A DNA stretch of 64,000 nucleotides from Pseudobacteroides sp035370245. GTDB lineage: Bacteria > Bacillota > Clostridia > Acetivibrionales > DSM-2933. This document shows, piece by piece, positions 36,267-45,470 of this stretch. Made by a program: the position numbers and the translations under genes. The notes under the pieces are model-generated. The model was not told the origin of the DNA. It did no database searches and worked only from the letters and a program-made list of their open reading frames with translations. Each line of letters begins with the position of its first letter. The stretch's first letter is position 1. The DNA lies in assembly GCA_035370245.1 (NCBI GenBank), contig DAOOVO010000002.1, positions 17,726 through 81,725 of the forward strand, read 5' to 3'.

Positions 36267-38354
36267 TTATTCAAAATCATCAGAATCTGCCATATTCTTT
36301 TTAGCTTCCTCAATGACCTTTGCACTTACTGGTGGTGGTGCTTCTTCGTAGCGTTCGAACCACATTTTGAAATATCCTCTGCCCTGTGTCATTGACCTAA
36401 GGTCTGTAGCATATTTGAACATTTCAGCCTGAGGAACTTCCGCAACTACCTGCTGGATGCCCTTATCCTGCGGATTCATTCCCAATATCCTGCCTCTTCT
36501 TTTGTTCAAATCACCGATGATATCCCCCATGTAGCTTTCCGGCACATATACCTCCAGATGGTAAATAGGCTCTAAAAGGACAGGATTCGCCTGTACCAAT
36601 CCTTTTTTATATGCGAGATGAGCAGCAACCTTAAAAGCCATTTCCGATGAGTCTACAGTGTGATATGATCCGTCTACTAAAGTAGCCTTCAGATTAACAA
36701 CAGGATATCCTGCAAGAACCCCTTTTAATATGCTCTCTCGTAAGCCTTTTTCAACTGCAGGGAAATATTGCCTTGGCACGGCACCTCCGAATATTTTTTC
36801 TTCAAATATAAGATCTTCAGTATCACCATGTTCGAACTCAATCCAAACATGCCCATACTGACCATGACCGCCTGATTGCTTCTTGTGCTTTCCTTCAACC
36901 TTTACCTTTTTCCTGATAGTTTCCCTATATGGAATCTTCGGATTGGTAAGGTCTACAGAAACATTGAATTTTGCCTTGAGTTTACTTACTATTACATCAA
37001 GGTGCTGTTCTCCAATACCTGAAATTATTGTCTGATGAGTTTCAGTATTAAGAGAAACTTTAAAAGTAGGATCTTCATCCTGAAGTTTATGCAATCCCGA
37101 ACTTATTTTTTCCTCATCGCCTTTGCTCTTTGGCTCAACCGCCATTGAAATCGCTGGCTCCGGAAATTCAATTTTATCAAGTATTATGTTCTTTCCGGAT
37201 TCACATAATGTGTCATTTGTATTGGTATATTGCAGTTTTGCAACTCCACCGATGTCACCGGCAATAAGTTTGTCAACAGGTATATGTTTTTTCCCTCTCA
37301 TAACAAAAAGCTGACCAATTTTCTCAGCTTTTTCCGCTCCTGTGTTATATACTGTTGAATCAGTTTTTAAAGTTCCGGAATATACCCTCAACATAGATAT
37401 TTTACCAACAAAAGGATCGGCAATTGTTTTGAAAACAAGCACCGACAAAGAAGACGCAGGATCAACTTTTAATTCAATTTCCTGATCGTTTGTGTTTTTT
37501 GCTTTTATCACTTCTTTATCCACGGGGGAAGGCATATAATTTACAATTGAATCCATAATATATTGTATACCTAAATTGTTTATTACCGAACTGCAAAAGA
37601 CAGGAGTAATAGATGCGTCTGAAATACCTTTTTTAAGACCTTTTAATATTTCGTCATGAGTAAAATCTTCACCGTCAAAAAATTTATTCATTAAATCTTC
37701 ATCAGTTTCTGCAACAGCTTCCGCTATCAAGTCTTTTATTTCTTTAACTTTATCGGAAAGGTTTGCCGGAACCGGTATATCTACAAGCTTATCCTTTTCA
37801 AACTTTTTTGCCTTAAGATCAATCATATCTACATAGCCGGTAAATTTTCCATTTTCCATTATTGGAAGTTGAATAGGAATAACGCTTTTGCCGAAAACAT
37901 CCTTCATTTTATCCAACACACCAAAAAAATCCGCATTCTCTTCATCAATCTTGGTTACTATAAACATTACAGGGATTTTCTGTTGCTGTGCATAATCCCA
38001 AGATTTTTCCGTTCCAACAGCTACGCCACTTTTACCGGAGACAAGAATCAATGCACTATCGGCAACCCTTATGCCCTGCTTAACCTCCCCTACAAAGTCA
38101 AAATATCCGGGTGTGTCTATCAAATTGATCTTTGTATCTTTCCATTCGCAGGGTGCTAATGCAGTGCTTATTGAAATTTTCCTCTTTATTTCTTCGGGGT
38201 CATAATCACATATGGTAGTTCCATCTGCAACTTTTCCAAACCGGTCCAAAACCCCGGTATTGAACATGATAGCTTCAGCAAGAGTAGTTTTTCCTGAGCC
38301 GCCATGACCCATAAGACAAACATTTCTAATCTTATCACTTGTATACTCTTTCAT
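36267..38354 (-). CDS. EF-G-like translational GTPase (EF-G paralogue)
   Basis: A 695-residue translation factor of the EF-G fold with all five domains. Its P-loop is GHGGSGKT (16-23) rather than the AHIDAGKT of canonical EF-G, the G3 motif is DTPGYFDF and the G4 motif is TKID rather than NKxD; these mark the EF-G-like (FusA2/EF-G-II type) group. The canonical fusA normally lies in the str operon with tufA, which is absent here. Its role is not well settled; paralogues may act in ribosome recycling or in stress. AAGGGGG precedes the ATG. It is transcribed alone and ends at the 36197 terminator. Confidence 0.9.
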   Translation of the reverse strand: MKEYTSDKIRNVCLMGHGGSGKTTLAEAIMFNTGVLDRFGKVADGTTICDYDPEEIKRKISISTALAPCEWKDTKINLIDTPGYFDFVGEVKQGIRVADSALILVSGKSGVAVGTEKSWDYAQQQKIPVMFIVTKIDEENADFFGVLDKMKDVFGKSVIPIQLPIMENGKFTGYVDMIDLKAKKFEKDKLVDIPVPANLSDKVKEIKDLIAEAVAETDEDLMNKFFDGEDFTHDEILKGLKKGISDASITPVFCSSVINNLGIQYIMDSIVNYMPSPVDKEVIKAKNTNDQEIELKVDPASSLSVLVFKTIADPFVGKISMLRVYSGTLKTDSTVYNTGAEKAEKIGQLFVMRGKKHIPVDKLIAGDIGGVAKLQYTNTNDTLCESGKNIILDKIEFPEPAISMAVEPKSKGDEEKISSGLHKLQDEDPTFKVSLNTETHQTIISGIGEQHLDVIVSKLKAKFNVSVDLTNPKIPYRETIRKKVKVEGKHKKQSGGHGQYGHVWIEFEHGDTEDLIFEEKIFGGAVPRQYFPAVEKGLRESILKGVLAGYPVVNLKATLVDGSYHTVDSSEMAFKVAAHLAYKKGLVQANPVLLEPIYHLEVYVPESYMGDIIGDLNKRRGRILGMNPQDKGIQQVVAEVPQAEMFKYATDLRSMTQGRGYFKMWFERYEEAPPPVSAKVIEEAKKNMADSDDFE

Positions 38355-38855
38355 AAAAATACCCCCTTAGATTTTTATAAAAACAAAAACGCATTGCGTC
38401 TTTTGTGTCCCATTGAGGTAACTAAAGCCAGTCCTTATGCCTATACAAATTGTAGTTTTTAATTTTAATACTGTAAAAGCCGGATACTGCCGTGTATACA
38501 ACGATTATAATGTTATTTTTAATCTTAATGGTGTCCGCGAGAAATTGTGGCATAGATTGCACCATAATTTTCTAGACATCAACAATATAAATACATCACT
38601 TGACAATAAATATGTTAAACTCATAGAAATAATGCTATATTAATAATTATATATTATAATTTATTAAAGTCAATTAAAGTATCCATTTTTATCTAGTGTA
38701 TTGCCCAAATAATTTCTTGACAATTCTGGTTTTAGTATTGTAAATTTAAACTAACAATCAAGCGGAATTGAACTTTTATTTATGCAAATTATACAAAAAA
38801 TACGATAAAAAATGTTTTTGAAATATCTTCATATTTTGGAAAGGATAGATATGCT
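38355..38855. other. Intergenic region between EF-G-like gene and aroF
   Basis: About 500 bases between divergent genes. Near the EF-G-like start is a small hairpin, AAAAACGCATTGCGTCTTTT. TTGACA boxes occur at 38717-38722 and near 38599; the former, with TAAATT 18 bases on, is the better aroF promoter candidate. A 68-residue plus-strand frame (38437-38643) has no ribosome site and I do not call it. No T-box or other riboswitch is recognised. Confidence 0.4.
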
Positions 38856-39881
38856 ATGGTAATAGTAATGCGGCCTGGAGCTAACGAGGCTGAAATAAAT
38901 GAGGTGTCTAAAGTTCTTGAATCTCTCGGACTTGGCATCCATATATCAAAGGGAACGGAAAGAACTATCATTGGAGTTATTGGGGATAAGAGGCTTTTAA
39001 ACGATGTTCCCCTCGAGTTGATGACAGGCGTGGAAAAACTTGTTGCCATTGCAGAGCCTTATAAATTGGCCGGTAAAACATTCAAGCCCGAGCCTAGCGT
39101 CATAGATGTCGGAGGAGTTAAAATCGGGGGTAAGGAAATTGTCATAATGGCAGGCCCCTGTGCCGTCGAGAATCGCCAGCAAATATTAGAGGCAGCACAT
39201 GCAGTTAAGAAATCGGGTGCTCAGGTATTAAGAGGAGGAGCTTTCAAACCCAGAACCTCGCCTTATGCTTTCCAGGGGCTTGAGGAAGAAGGACTTAAGT
39301 ATCTTAAAGAAGCAAAGGACGAAACAGGTTTGCTTCTTATAACCGAAGTTACAAGTGAGAAAGCTGTTGAATCTGCTGCAGGATTTGTAGATATTTTTCA
39401 AATAGGTGCAAGAAATGTTCAAAACTTTCAACTATTAAAAGAGGTTGGCCGCTCAAAGAAACCTGTCCTACTCAAACGCGGTCCATCCACTACAATTGAC
39501 GAATGGCTCAATGCAGCTGAATATATAATGAGCGAAGGCAATTATGATGTTATATTATGCGAAAGGGGCATCCGCACATTTGAAACTGCAACAAGGAATA
39601 CCCTTGACATAAGTGCTGTTCCTGTTTTGAAAAGTCTTAGCCATTTGCCTGTATTCGTAGATCCAAGCCATGCTGCAGGAAAAGCACATTATGTTCCATC
39701 TTTGTCAAAAGCTGCAATAGCTGCAGGTGCTGACGGACTTATAATTGAAGTTCATCCAAATCCGAAATGTGCTCTATCGGATGCTGCACAACAACTTACT
39801 CCTTCAGTTTTTGACGATTTATGTAAAGATATTTCTAAAATTGCCGAAATACTAGGGAGAGAGTTTAAATATGACAAATAA
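38856..39881 (+). CDS. aroF: DAHP synthase (3-deoxy-7-phosphoheptulonate synthase)
   Basis: A 341-residue type I-beta DAHP synthase, which joins phosphoenolpyruvate and erythrose 4-phosphate in the first step of the shikimate pathway. The N-terminal ferredoxin/ACT-like domain (about 1-70) is a feedback-binding domain as in the Thermotoga enzyme. The barrel contains AGPCAVE, the KPRTSP loop (FKPRTSPY), LLKRG, and DPSHAAGK with metal-binding residues. It overlaps the next gene (tyrA) by 11 bases, so they are co-translated. Feedback inhibition by tyrosine or phenylalanine is likely from the N-terminal domain. Confidence 0.94.
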   Translation: MVIVMRPGANEAEINEVSKVLESLGLGIHISKGTERTIIGVIGDKRLLNDVPLELMTGVEKLVAIAEPYKLAGKTFKPEPSVIDVGGVKIGGKEIVIMAGPCAVENRQQILEAAHAVKKSGAQVLRGGAFKPRTSPYAFQGLEEEGLKYLKEAKDETGLLLITEVTSEKAVESAAGFVDIFQIGARNVQNFQLLKEVGRSKKPVLLKRGPSTTIDEWLNAAEYIMSEGNYDVILCERGIRTFETATRNTLDISAVPVLKSLSHLPVFVDPSHAAGKAHYVPSLSKAAIAAGADGLIIEVHPNPKCALSDAAQQLTPSVFDDLCKDISKIAEILGREFKYDK

Positions 39882-40968
39882 AAAAGTTACAATAATAGGC
39901 CTTGGACTTATAGGCGGTTCACTGGCAAGAGCTCTTAAGGAACGAGTAGGAATCACCGACATAACCGCTGTAAACAGGTCCTTACGGTCAGTTGATGCAG
40001 CACTTAAAGATAAAACAATATCACGTGGATTTAGCGAATTAAACCAATACGTGTACGACTCGGATATAATATTTATTTGTACTCCTGTAAGACGTGCAAT
40101 AGAATATATTGAGTTGTTGAAAGATAAGGTTAAACCCGGCTGTATATTAACAGACGTCGGTAGCACAAAATCAGAGATAATATCATATATTAACAAAATG
40201 GATAATCCCCCTTTATTTATAGGAGGACATCCGATGGCCGGTTCAGAAAACACCGGTTATGAAGCAGGCTTTACCCATTTATTTGAAAATGCATTTTATA
40301 TTTTGACACCAAGTAAAACAACCACAGATTATTCAATGGACCTTTTGACTAAGATTGTTGAAAAAATTGGAGCTATACCTGTTAAAATAGATGCCAAAGA
40401 ACACGATAGGGCTACAGCCTGCATAAGCCATGTACCTCATATTATTGCTTCTACACTTGTGAATATGGTAAAGTTTATGGATTCAGAGGATGGCAAAATG
40501 AAACTCTTAGCAGCAGGAGGATTCAAGGACATTACAAGAATTGCATCTTCAAGTCCTGAAATGTGGGAAAATATAGTTTTGAGCAATAAAGAGCAAATTG
40601 GAGGAATTTTAGACGCATATGTCGAATTACTAAAAAAGTTTGCGGCATCCATGAAACACGATGATTCTGAAGCTATTTTGGACTTTTTCAGATCGGCAAA
40701 GGATTACAGGGATACATTTTCAAGTCGCAAACGGGGATTATTTACCCCAGAATATGACATATTGGTAGACATTGTTGATGAACCTGGAATTTTAGGTGAA
40801 ATCGCCACATTATTGGGTAAAAATAAAATAAATATAAAAAATATGAATGTTTTAAACAATCGAGAATTCCAACAAGGCTGCTTAAAGGTTACATTACCTG
40901 ATCCCGAAAGCCTTGATGCTGCACATAAGATTCTCGTTGAGCACGGTTATAAGGCTACTTGCATTTAA
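39871..40968 (+). CDS. tyrA: Prephenate dehydrogenase
   Basis: A 365-residue TyrA that oxidatively decarboxylates prephenate to 4-hydroxyphenylpyruvate. The Rossmann motif GLGLIGGSLA (10-19) binds NAD(P), GGHPMAGSE contains the catalytic histidine, and the C-terminal ACT domain (about 292-365, VDEPGILGEIATLLG) should give allosteric control by tyrosine. The start overlaps aroF by 11 bases, with GGGAGAG upstream. This order couples the first step of the pathway to the tyrosine branch. Confidence 0.94.
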   Translation: MTNKKVTIIGLGLIGGSLARALKERVGITDITAVNRSLRSVDAALKDKTISRGFSELNQYVYDSDIIFICTPVRRAIEYIELLKDKVKPGCILTDVGSTKSEIISYINKMDNPPLFIGGHPMAGSENTGYEAGFTHLFENAFYILTPSKTTTDYSMDLLTKIVEKIGAIPVKIDAKEHDRATACISHVPHIIASTLVNMVKFMDSEDGKMKLLAAGGFKDITRIASSSPEMWENIVLSNKEQIGGILDAYVELLKKFAASMKHDDSEAILDFFRSAKDYRDTFSSRKRGLFTPEYDILVDIVDEPGILGEIATLLGKNKINIKNMNVLNNREFQQGCLKVTLPDPESLDAAHKILVEHGYKATCI

Positions 40969-41117
40969 AAGCCATATTATAGCAATAAATAACTTTGTTA
41001 CTTTGCAATTTTGGCATTGTCATGAGAAATTGTGATGTATCGTACAGAACAATTTTAATAAGCCATCGCTTACTTGACATCAGATAGCCAATTACTAAAA
41101 GAACGGGGGAATGCAAA

Positions 41118-42398
41118 ATGTTGATCGAGCAAAGAGATTCTCTGAGGGGAGAAATCACTGTACCAGGTGATAAATCCATATCCCATAGAGCCATTATGTT
41201 TGGTGCACTTGCTAAAGGTACCACTGAAATCGAAGGCTTTTTAATGGGAGAAGATTGCCTAAGCACCATTGACTGCTTTAGAAAGATGCAGGTTGGAATT
41301 GAAATTCTACCTGGCAACAAAGTAAAGGTTCACGGCAATGGTTTATACGGCTTAAAGCCCCATCCGGCAAATTCCCCTTTAAACACTGGTAAGTCAGGTA
41401 CCTCCATAAGACTCTTACTTGGTATACTGGCTGGTCAACCATTCAATTCAACTGTTATAAGGGATGAATCTGCACAGAGAAAGCCTGTTGGAAGAGTTGT
41501 TAAACCGCTTCGTCAGATGGGAGCAAACATAATAGGAAGGGAGGATGGAAATCTCTGTCCATTAATAGTATCTCCTTCCAAACTTAAAGGAATTAAGTAT
41601 GAGCTTTCCTTTGTCAATAATGAAATCAAGTCTCCTGTTTTGGTTGCAGGGCTTTATGCCGAAGGTGAAACAACTGTTGTACAGAAAGTAAAAACAAGGG
41701 ATCATACCGAACTCATGTTGAATTACTTTGGTGCCGACATCAAGGTTGATGGCTTAACAGCTACAAGCCATAGAATAGAAAACCTTTATGCCCAAAAGGT
41801 TGAAATTCCGGGAGACATATCCATAGCTGCTTATTTCATTACAGCCGGCTTGCTCACTCAAAACTCAGACATAACAATTAAAAATGTTGGATTTAATCCT
41901 ACCAGAACCGGTTTTATTGATGTATACAAATCCATGGGAGCAAAGATAGAAATATTTAACGAAAGAATGGCAGGTAATGAAAAGGTTGCCGACATAAGAG
42001 TTGTCTCATCGGATTTGAATGCTTGTGATATTGAGGGCGATATCATTCCACGTCTCGTAGACGAGATACCTATTATTGCTGTAGCCGCAACAAAAGCTAA
42101 AGGAACTACAACAATAAAAAATCTCAAAGGCTTTAAGATCAAAGAATCCGGCAGGGTTAAGGCCATCGTTACGGAGCTTTCAAAAATGGGAGCAACTATA
42201 CGCGAAACTGACGACGGCATTATTGTTGAAGGCGGTAAGCCATTACGCGGAACTATTATCGAAAGCTACAACGATGCTTCCATTGCAATGTCGATGTCCA
42301 TCGCAGGTCTTATTGCGGACGGTGAAACCATGATTAGAAAAGCACAGGTAGTAGATCTGGCTTTCCCGGACTTCTTCCCGCTTTTAAACAATTTATAG
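41118..42398 (+). CDS. aroA: EPSP synthase-like 5-enolpyruvylshikimate-3-phosphate synthase
   Basis: A 426-residue protein of EPSP synthase length and fold, with both halves and the shikimate-3-phosphate-binding PGDKSISHR (K19, S20, R24), SGT (93-95), RPLR-type helix, NPTRTG and DEIPI (D315). It lies 149 bases after tyrA, after a GGGGG site. Several usually invariant residues differ: GNSGTT reads GKSGTS (91-96), the KERP/KRPM segment reads QRKPV (120-124), the SAQ of the second-half site reads NNE (167-169), and the DHR near the C-terminus reads DAS (386-388). These map to PEP/glyphosate contacts in well-studied enzymes. It may be a divergent active enzyme, a glyphosate-insensitive class or an enolpyruvyl transferase with another substrate. 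Operon context favours shikimate metabolism. Confidence 0.82.
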   Translation: MLIEQRDSLRGEITVPGDKSISHRAIMFGALAKGTTEIEGFLMGEDCLSTIDCFRKMQVGIEILPGNKVKVHGNGLYGLKPHPANSPLNTGKSGTSIRLLLGILAGQPFNSTVIRDESAQRKPVGRVVKPLRQMGANIIGREDGNLCPLIVSPSKLKGIKYELSFVNNEIKSPVLVAGLYAEGETTVVQKVKTRDHTELMLNYFGADIKVDGLTATSHRIENLYAQKVEIPGDISIAAYFITAGLLTQNSDITIKNVGFNPTRTGFIDVYKSMGAKIEIFNERMAGNEKVADIRVVSSDLNACDIEGDIIPRLVDEIPIIAVAATKAKGTTTIKNLKGFKIKESGRVKAIVTELSKMGATIRETDDGIIVEGGKPLRGTIIESYNDASIAMSMSIAGLIADGETMIRKAQVVDLAFPDFFPLLNNL

Positions 42399-42459
42399 AA
42401 TTAAGTAATAAATTATGGCATTTGTTCGCTTTTTACAATAAATCAAAAAAGTAAAATAA

Positions 42460-42509
42460 AAAAGTAATCGGTGATTATAAATAAAATTTTACAATCATCG
42501 GTTACTTTT
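42460..42509. terminator. Bidirectional terminator between aroA and rex
   Basis: AAAAGTAATCGGTGATT and AATCATCGGTTACTTTT pair over 17 bases with two G-U wobbles around a 16-base AT loop. It lies between convergent aroA and rex. Confidence 0.8.
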
Positions 42510-42558
42510 GTTTATAAATCTCATTAATTATTACTGTTCATAACCTAGGCTATTAACT

Positions 42559-43224
42559 CTAATTGCCTTTTTTTCTATTTTCCCTGTTAAAATCAAACTT
42601 CTCATTAAGCTTATATCCTAAAACCATAAGGCCATCACTTAAGTGGACATTTTCTATGATGACATCATACGGTAACTTGAGATCCATCGGTGAATAATTC
42701 CAAAGTCCTTTTACTCCTAGCTTCGCAACTCTTTCTGCTACTGCTGGTGTTTGCTCAAAGGGTACCGCCAGCATTGCAACATCAACATAATTCTCACTAA
42801 TAAAGCTTTCAAGCTCATCCATATGCCTTATAGGAATACCTCTTATCTCTGTACCGATTAAATTGGTATCAATATCAAAAATACCAATAATTTTGAAGCC
42901 TCTTTTTTCAAAATTGGTATAATTGGCAAGTGCTCGCCCCATATTACCTGCTCCGATAATTATAGCCTGATAATTGTTATTCATCCCAAGAATATTTCCT
43001 ATTTCATTAAACAAGTATTCGACATTATAACCATAACCCTGTTGTCCAAAGCCTCCAAAGCAATTTAGGTCCTGTCTTATTTGAGATGCAGTAATACCCA
43101 TTCTGCTGCTTAGCTCTTGAGAAGAAATTCTTTTAATATCCATCTTCAGCAAATCAGCCAAATATCGGTAATATCGCGGTAAGCGTTTCACAACTGCAAG
43201 AGAAACTTTTTTCTTTGAGTCCAT
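42559..43224 (-). CDS. rex: Redox-sensing repressor Rex
   Basis: A 221-residue Rex. The N-terminal winged helix includes SSQELSSRMGITASQIRQDLN, and the C-terminal Rossmann domain (GAGNMGRALANY) binds NADH and NAD+. Rex represses fermentation and hydrogenase genes when the NADH/NAD+ ratio is low. It stands alone, with its own strong sigma-A promoter, so it is a global regulator rather than a local one. Confidence 0.94.
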   Translation of the reverse strand: MDSKKKVSLAVVKRLPRYYRYLADLLKMDIKRISSQELSSRMGITASQIRQDLNCFGGFGQQGYGYNVEYLFNEIGNILGMNNNYQAIIIGAGNMGRALANYTNFEKRGFKIIGIFDIDTNLIGTEIRGIPIRHMDELESFISENYVDVAMLAVPFEQTPAVAERVAKLGVKGLWNYSPMDLKLPYDVIIENVHLSDGLMVLGYKLNEKFDFNRENRKKGN

Positions 43225-43275
43225 CTTTACACCTCAAAAAATTAATAAATAATGTAATTCAACCATGCAAATATG

Positions 43276-43304
43276 ATTATATTCCATTGTTATTTTTTTG
43301 TCAA
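43276..43304 (-). promoter_or_regulatory. Sigma-A promoter of rex
   Basis: TTGACA (43299-43304), a 17-base spacer and TATAAT (43276-43281), a consensus match on the minus strand. The spacer holds a TAACAA half-site like that of Rex, but the full Rex palindrome is not present. Confidence 0.85.
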
Positions 43305-43445
43305 TATTGTTGACTAGAGTTTAGGCAATCAACTAACATATCCATTATTATAAATTGCTTTATATAAAAGAAAAATTGCTGTAACAAAGGAATTTTGGTA
43401 CAATTCTATATAAAGAAAATGACTAGATAGAAATTAGGTGTATAT

Positions 43446-45359
43446 ATGATAATTTTAAACTGCAATAATATTTGCCACTCATATGGCATGAATACAGTAT
43501 TAAAGGATATATCCTTTAGTATACATGAAGGTGATAAGGTAGGAATAGTTGGCGTCAATGGTGCCGGTAAATCTACCCTGCTTAATATAATAAACGGAGA
43601 AATTCAGTGTGACAGCGGTACAATAAATATCTCCAAGAATAAAAAGATTGGATTTCTTCATCAAAACACCGGCCTTGACAGCGAAAATACAATATTTGAT
43701 GAAATGCTCTCAGTTTTTGACGAGCTAGTAAAAAAAGAAATACGTCTTAAAGAGCTTGAAAAAGAAATCAGTAATGCCTCTGAAGATAAATTGGCTGCAT
43801 TAATGAAGGAATATTCAAGGCTATCGGATGAGTATTCCATAAACGGCGGATATGAATACAGAAGCAGAGTACGCGGAGTTCTTAAAGGTCTTGGCTTTAA
43901 TGAAGAAGAGTTCGATACAAAAATTCACATATTAAGCGGAGGTCAGAAAACCAGACTTGCTTTAGCCAAATTGCTGCTGTACGAGCCTGATATCATGCTC
44001 CTTGACGAGCCTACAAACCATCTGGACATTGAGGCCATAATGTGGCTCGAAGGCTTTTTAAAGGCTATGAAAAAAACAGTCCTTATTGTCTCTCACGACA
44101 GATATTTCCTCGATTCGGTGACCACTAAAACGTTAGAACTGGAGAATAATTCATCTAAGCTGTATAATGGCAATTACACCCAGTATATAAAGCAGAAGGA
44201 AATAGACAGGGAAATTCAACAACGTCATTATGAAAATCAGCAGCGTGAAATTGAGAAAATGGAAGCCTTTATCGCTCAGCAAAAGCAATGGAACAGAGAA
44301 AGAAACATAATCGCTGCAGAGAGCAGACAAAAGGCCATCGACCGCATGGAAAAAATTGAAAAACCTAAAGACTTACCCGGAAAAATTAATATAAAGTTCA
44401 GAAAAAGCATGATAAGCGGAAACGATGTATTATTTGTGGAAAACCTGTCCAAGTCTTATCCTGGAAAAACTCTTTTTTCCAATATAAACTTCAAGATCAG
44501 AAAAAATGAAAGAGTATTTCTGCTTGGTCCAAACGGCTGCGGTAAATCCACTTTGGTAAAGATACTTATATCAAAACTGCAAGCTGATTCCGGAGTAGTA
44601 GAATATGGCCATAAAGTGCAGGTAGGTTATTATGATCAAGAGCTTTCCGATCTTGATGAAAATAAAACAATTTTGGAAGAGCTGATAGACTCAAATAACG
44701 ACCTTACTCTTACTCAAATAAGAACATTGCTTTCTTCATTTCTATTTAAGGGTGAAGATGTGTTAAAACCCATTTCAGCTCTAAGCGGCGGTGAAAAAAG
44801 CAGGGTGGCTTTAGCCAAGCTCATATTATCATCATCCAATTTTCTAATACTGGACGAACCTACAAACCACCTTGATATTAATTCAAGAGAGGTTCTCGAA
44901 GATGCTTTGGCAAATTATGAAGGTACCATACTATCCATATCACATGACAGGTATTTTATCAATAAACTGGCAACAAGAATCCTTGATATGGATAACTGTT
45001 CTCTTTTGGATCTCGAAGGTGATTATGACTTCTTTATAGATTATAAAAATAAAATAAAAAAGTCTTCTTCGGATGAATCAAATAAAGCCCAGATATCACA
45101 ATCAAAGCTTGATTATAAAGCCGAGAAGGAAGAAAGGGCCAGAATAAGGAAACTGGAAAAACGGTATTCTGAAATTGAAACCAAAATAGCAGACACTGAA
45201 GACAGATTAAAAGTTATTGAAAAGGAAATGTTTGATGAAGATATCGCTTCGGACCATTCCAAGCTTACAGATCTTCTTAACGAACAAACAAGTCTCAATA
45301 GCCTGCTTGAAGAACTTTATAACGAATGGGAAAGCATTTGTAAAGAGCTTGGACTATGA
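43446..45359 (+). CDS. ABC-F family ATPase
   Basis: A 637-residue soluble protein with two ABC ATPase domains and no membrane segments: Walker A1 GVNGAGKST, signature LSGGQKTRLALAKLL, then the linker (about 245-315) rich in charged helices, Walker A2 GPNGCGKST and signature LSGGEKSRVALAKLI. A C-terminal coiled coil (about 540-637) is present as in YdiF/Uup-type members. ABC-F proteins bind ribosomes at the E site and relieve stalls or antibiotic block; this one looks like a housekeeping type rather than a resistance determinant. It has a perfect palindromic terminator downstream. Confidence 0.9.
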   Translation: MIILNCNNICHSYGMNTVLKDISFSIHEGDKVGIVGVNGAGKSTLLNIINGEIQCDSGTINISKNKKIGFLHQNTGLDSENTIFDEMLSVFDELVKKEIRLKELEKEISNASEDKLAALMKEYSRLSDEYSINGGYEYRSRVRGVLKGLGFNEEEFDTKIHILSGGQKTRLALAKLLLYEPDIMLLDEPTNHLDIEAIMWLEGFLKAMKKTVLIVSHDRYFLDSVTTKTLELENNSSKLYNGNYTQYIKQKEIDREIQQRHYENQQREIEKMEAFIAQQKQWNRERNIIAAESRQKAIDRMEKIEKPKDLPGKINIKFRKSMISGNDVLFVENLSKSYPGKTLFSNINFKIRKNERVFLLGPNGCGKSTLVKILISKLQADSGVVEYGHKVQVGYYDQELSDLDENKTILEELIDSNNDLTLTQIRTLLSSFLFKGEDVLKPISALSGGEKSRVALAKLILSSSNFLILDEPTNHLDINSREVLEDALANYEGTILSISHDRYFINKLATRILDMDNCSLLDLEGDYDFFIDYKNKIKKSSSDESNKAQISQSKLDYKAEKEERARIRKLEKRYSEIETKIADTEDRLKVIEKEMFDEDIASDHSKLTDLLNEQTSLNSLLEELYNEWESICKELGL

Positions 45360-45393
45360 TCTATAATCATAAAATTCAACATTCAAGATAAAG

Positions 45394-45429
45394 AAATAGC
45401 ATAATTGACTTAAGTCAATTATGCTATTT
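45394..45429. terminator. Perfect 36-base palindrome, bidirectional terminator
   Basis: AAATAGCATAATTGACTT is followed by its exact reverse complement, giving a stem with no fixed loop. It lies between the convergent ABC-F and GH48 genes. It most likely terminates both transcripts. Confidence 0.75.
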
Positions 45430-45470
45430 GATTATATCTCAGATTAATTGTATCTTAGATTGATAGCTAA

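Noticed and set aside
38437..38643. 68-residue plus-strand frame upstream of aroF
   Set aside because: No ribosome site near its start, no recognisable domain and low-complexity AT-rich content; probably chance.
43282..43320. Possible Rex-binding palindrome upstream of rex
   Set aside because: Only a TTGTTA half-site is present; the second half reads TGTCAA, not TAACAA, so the palindrome is incomplete.
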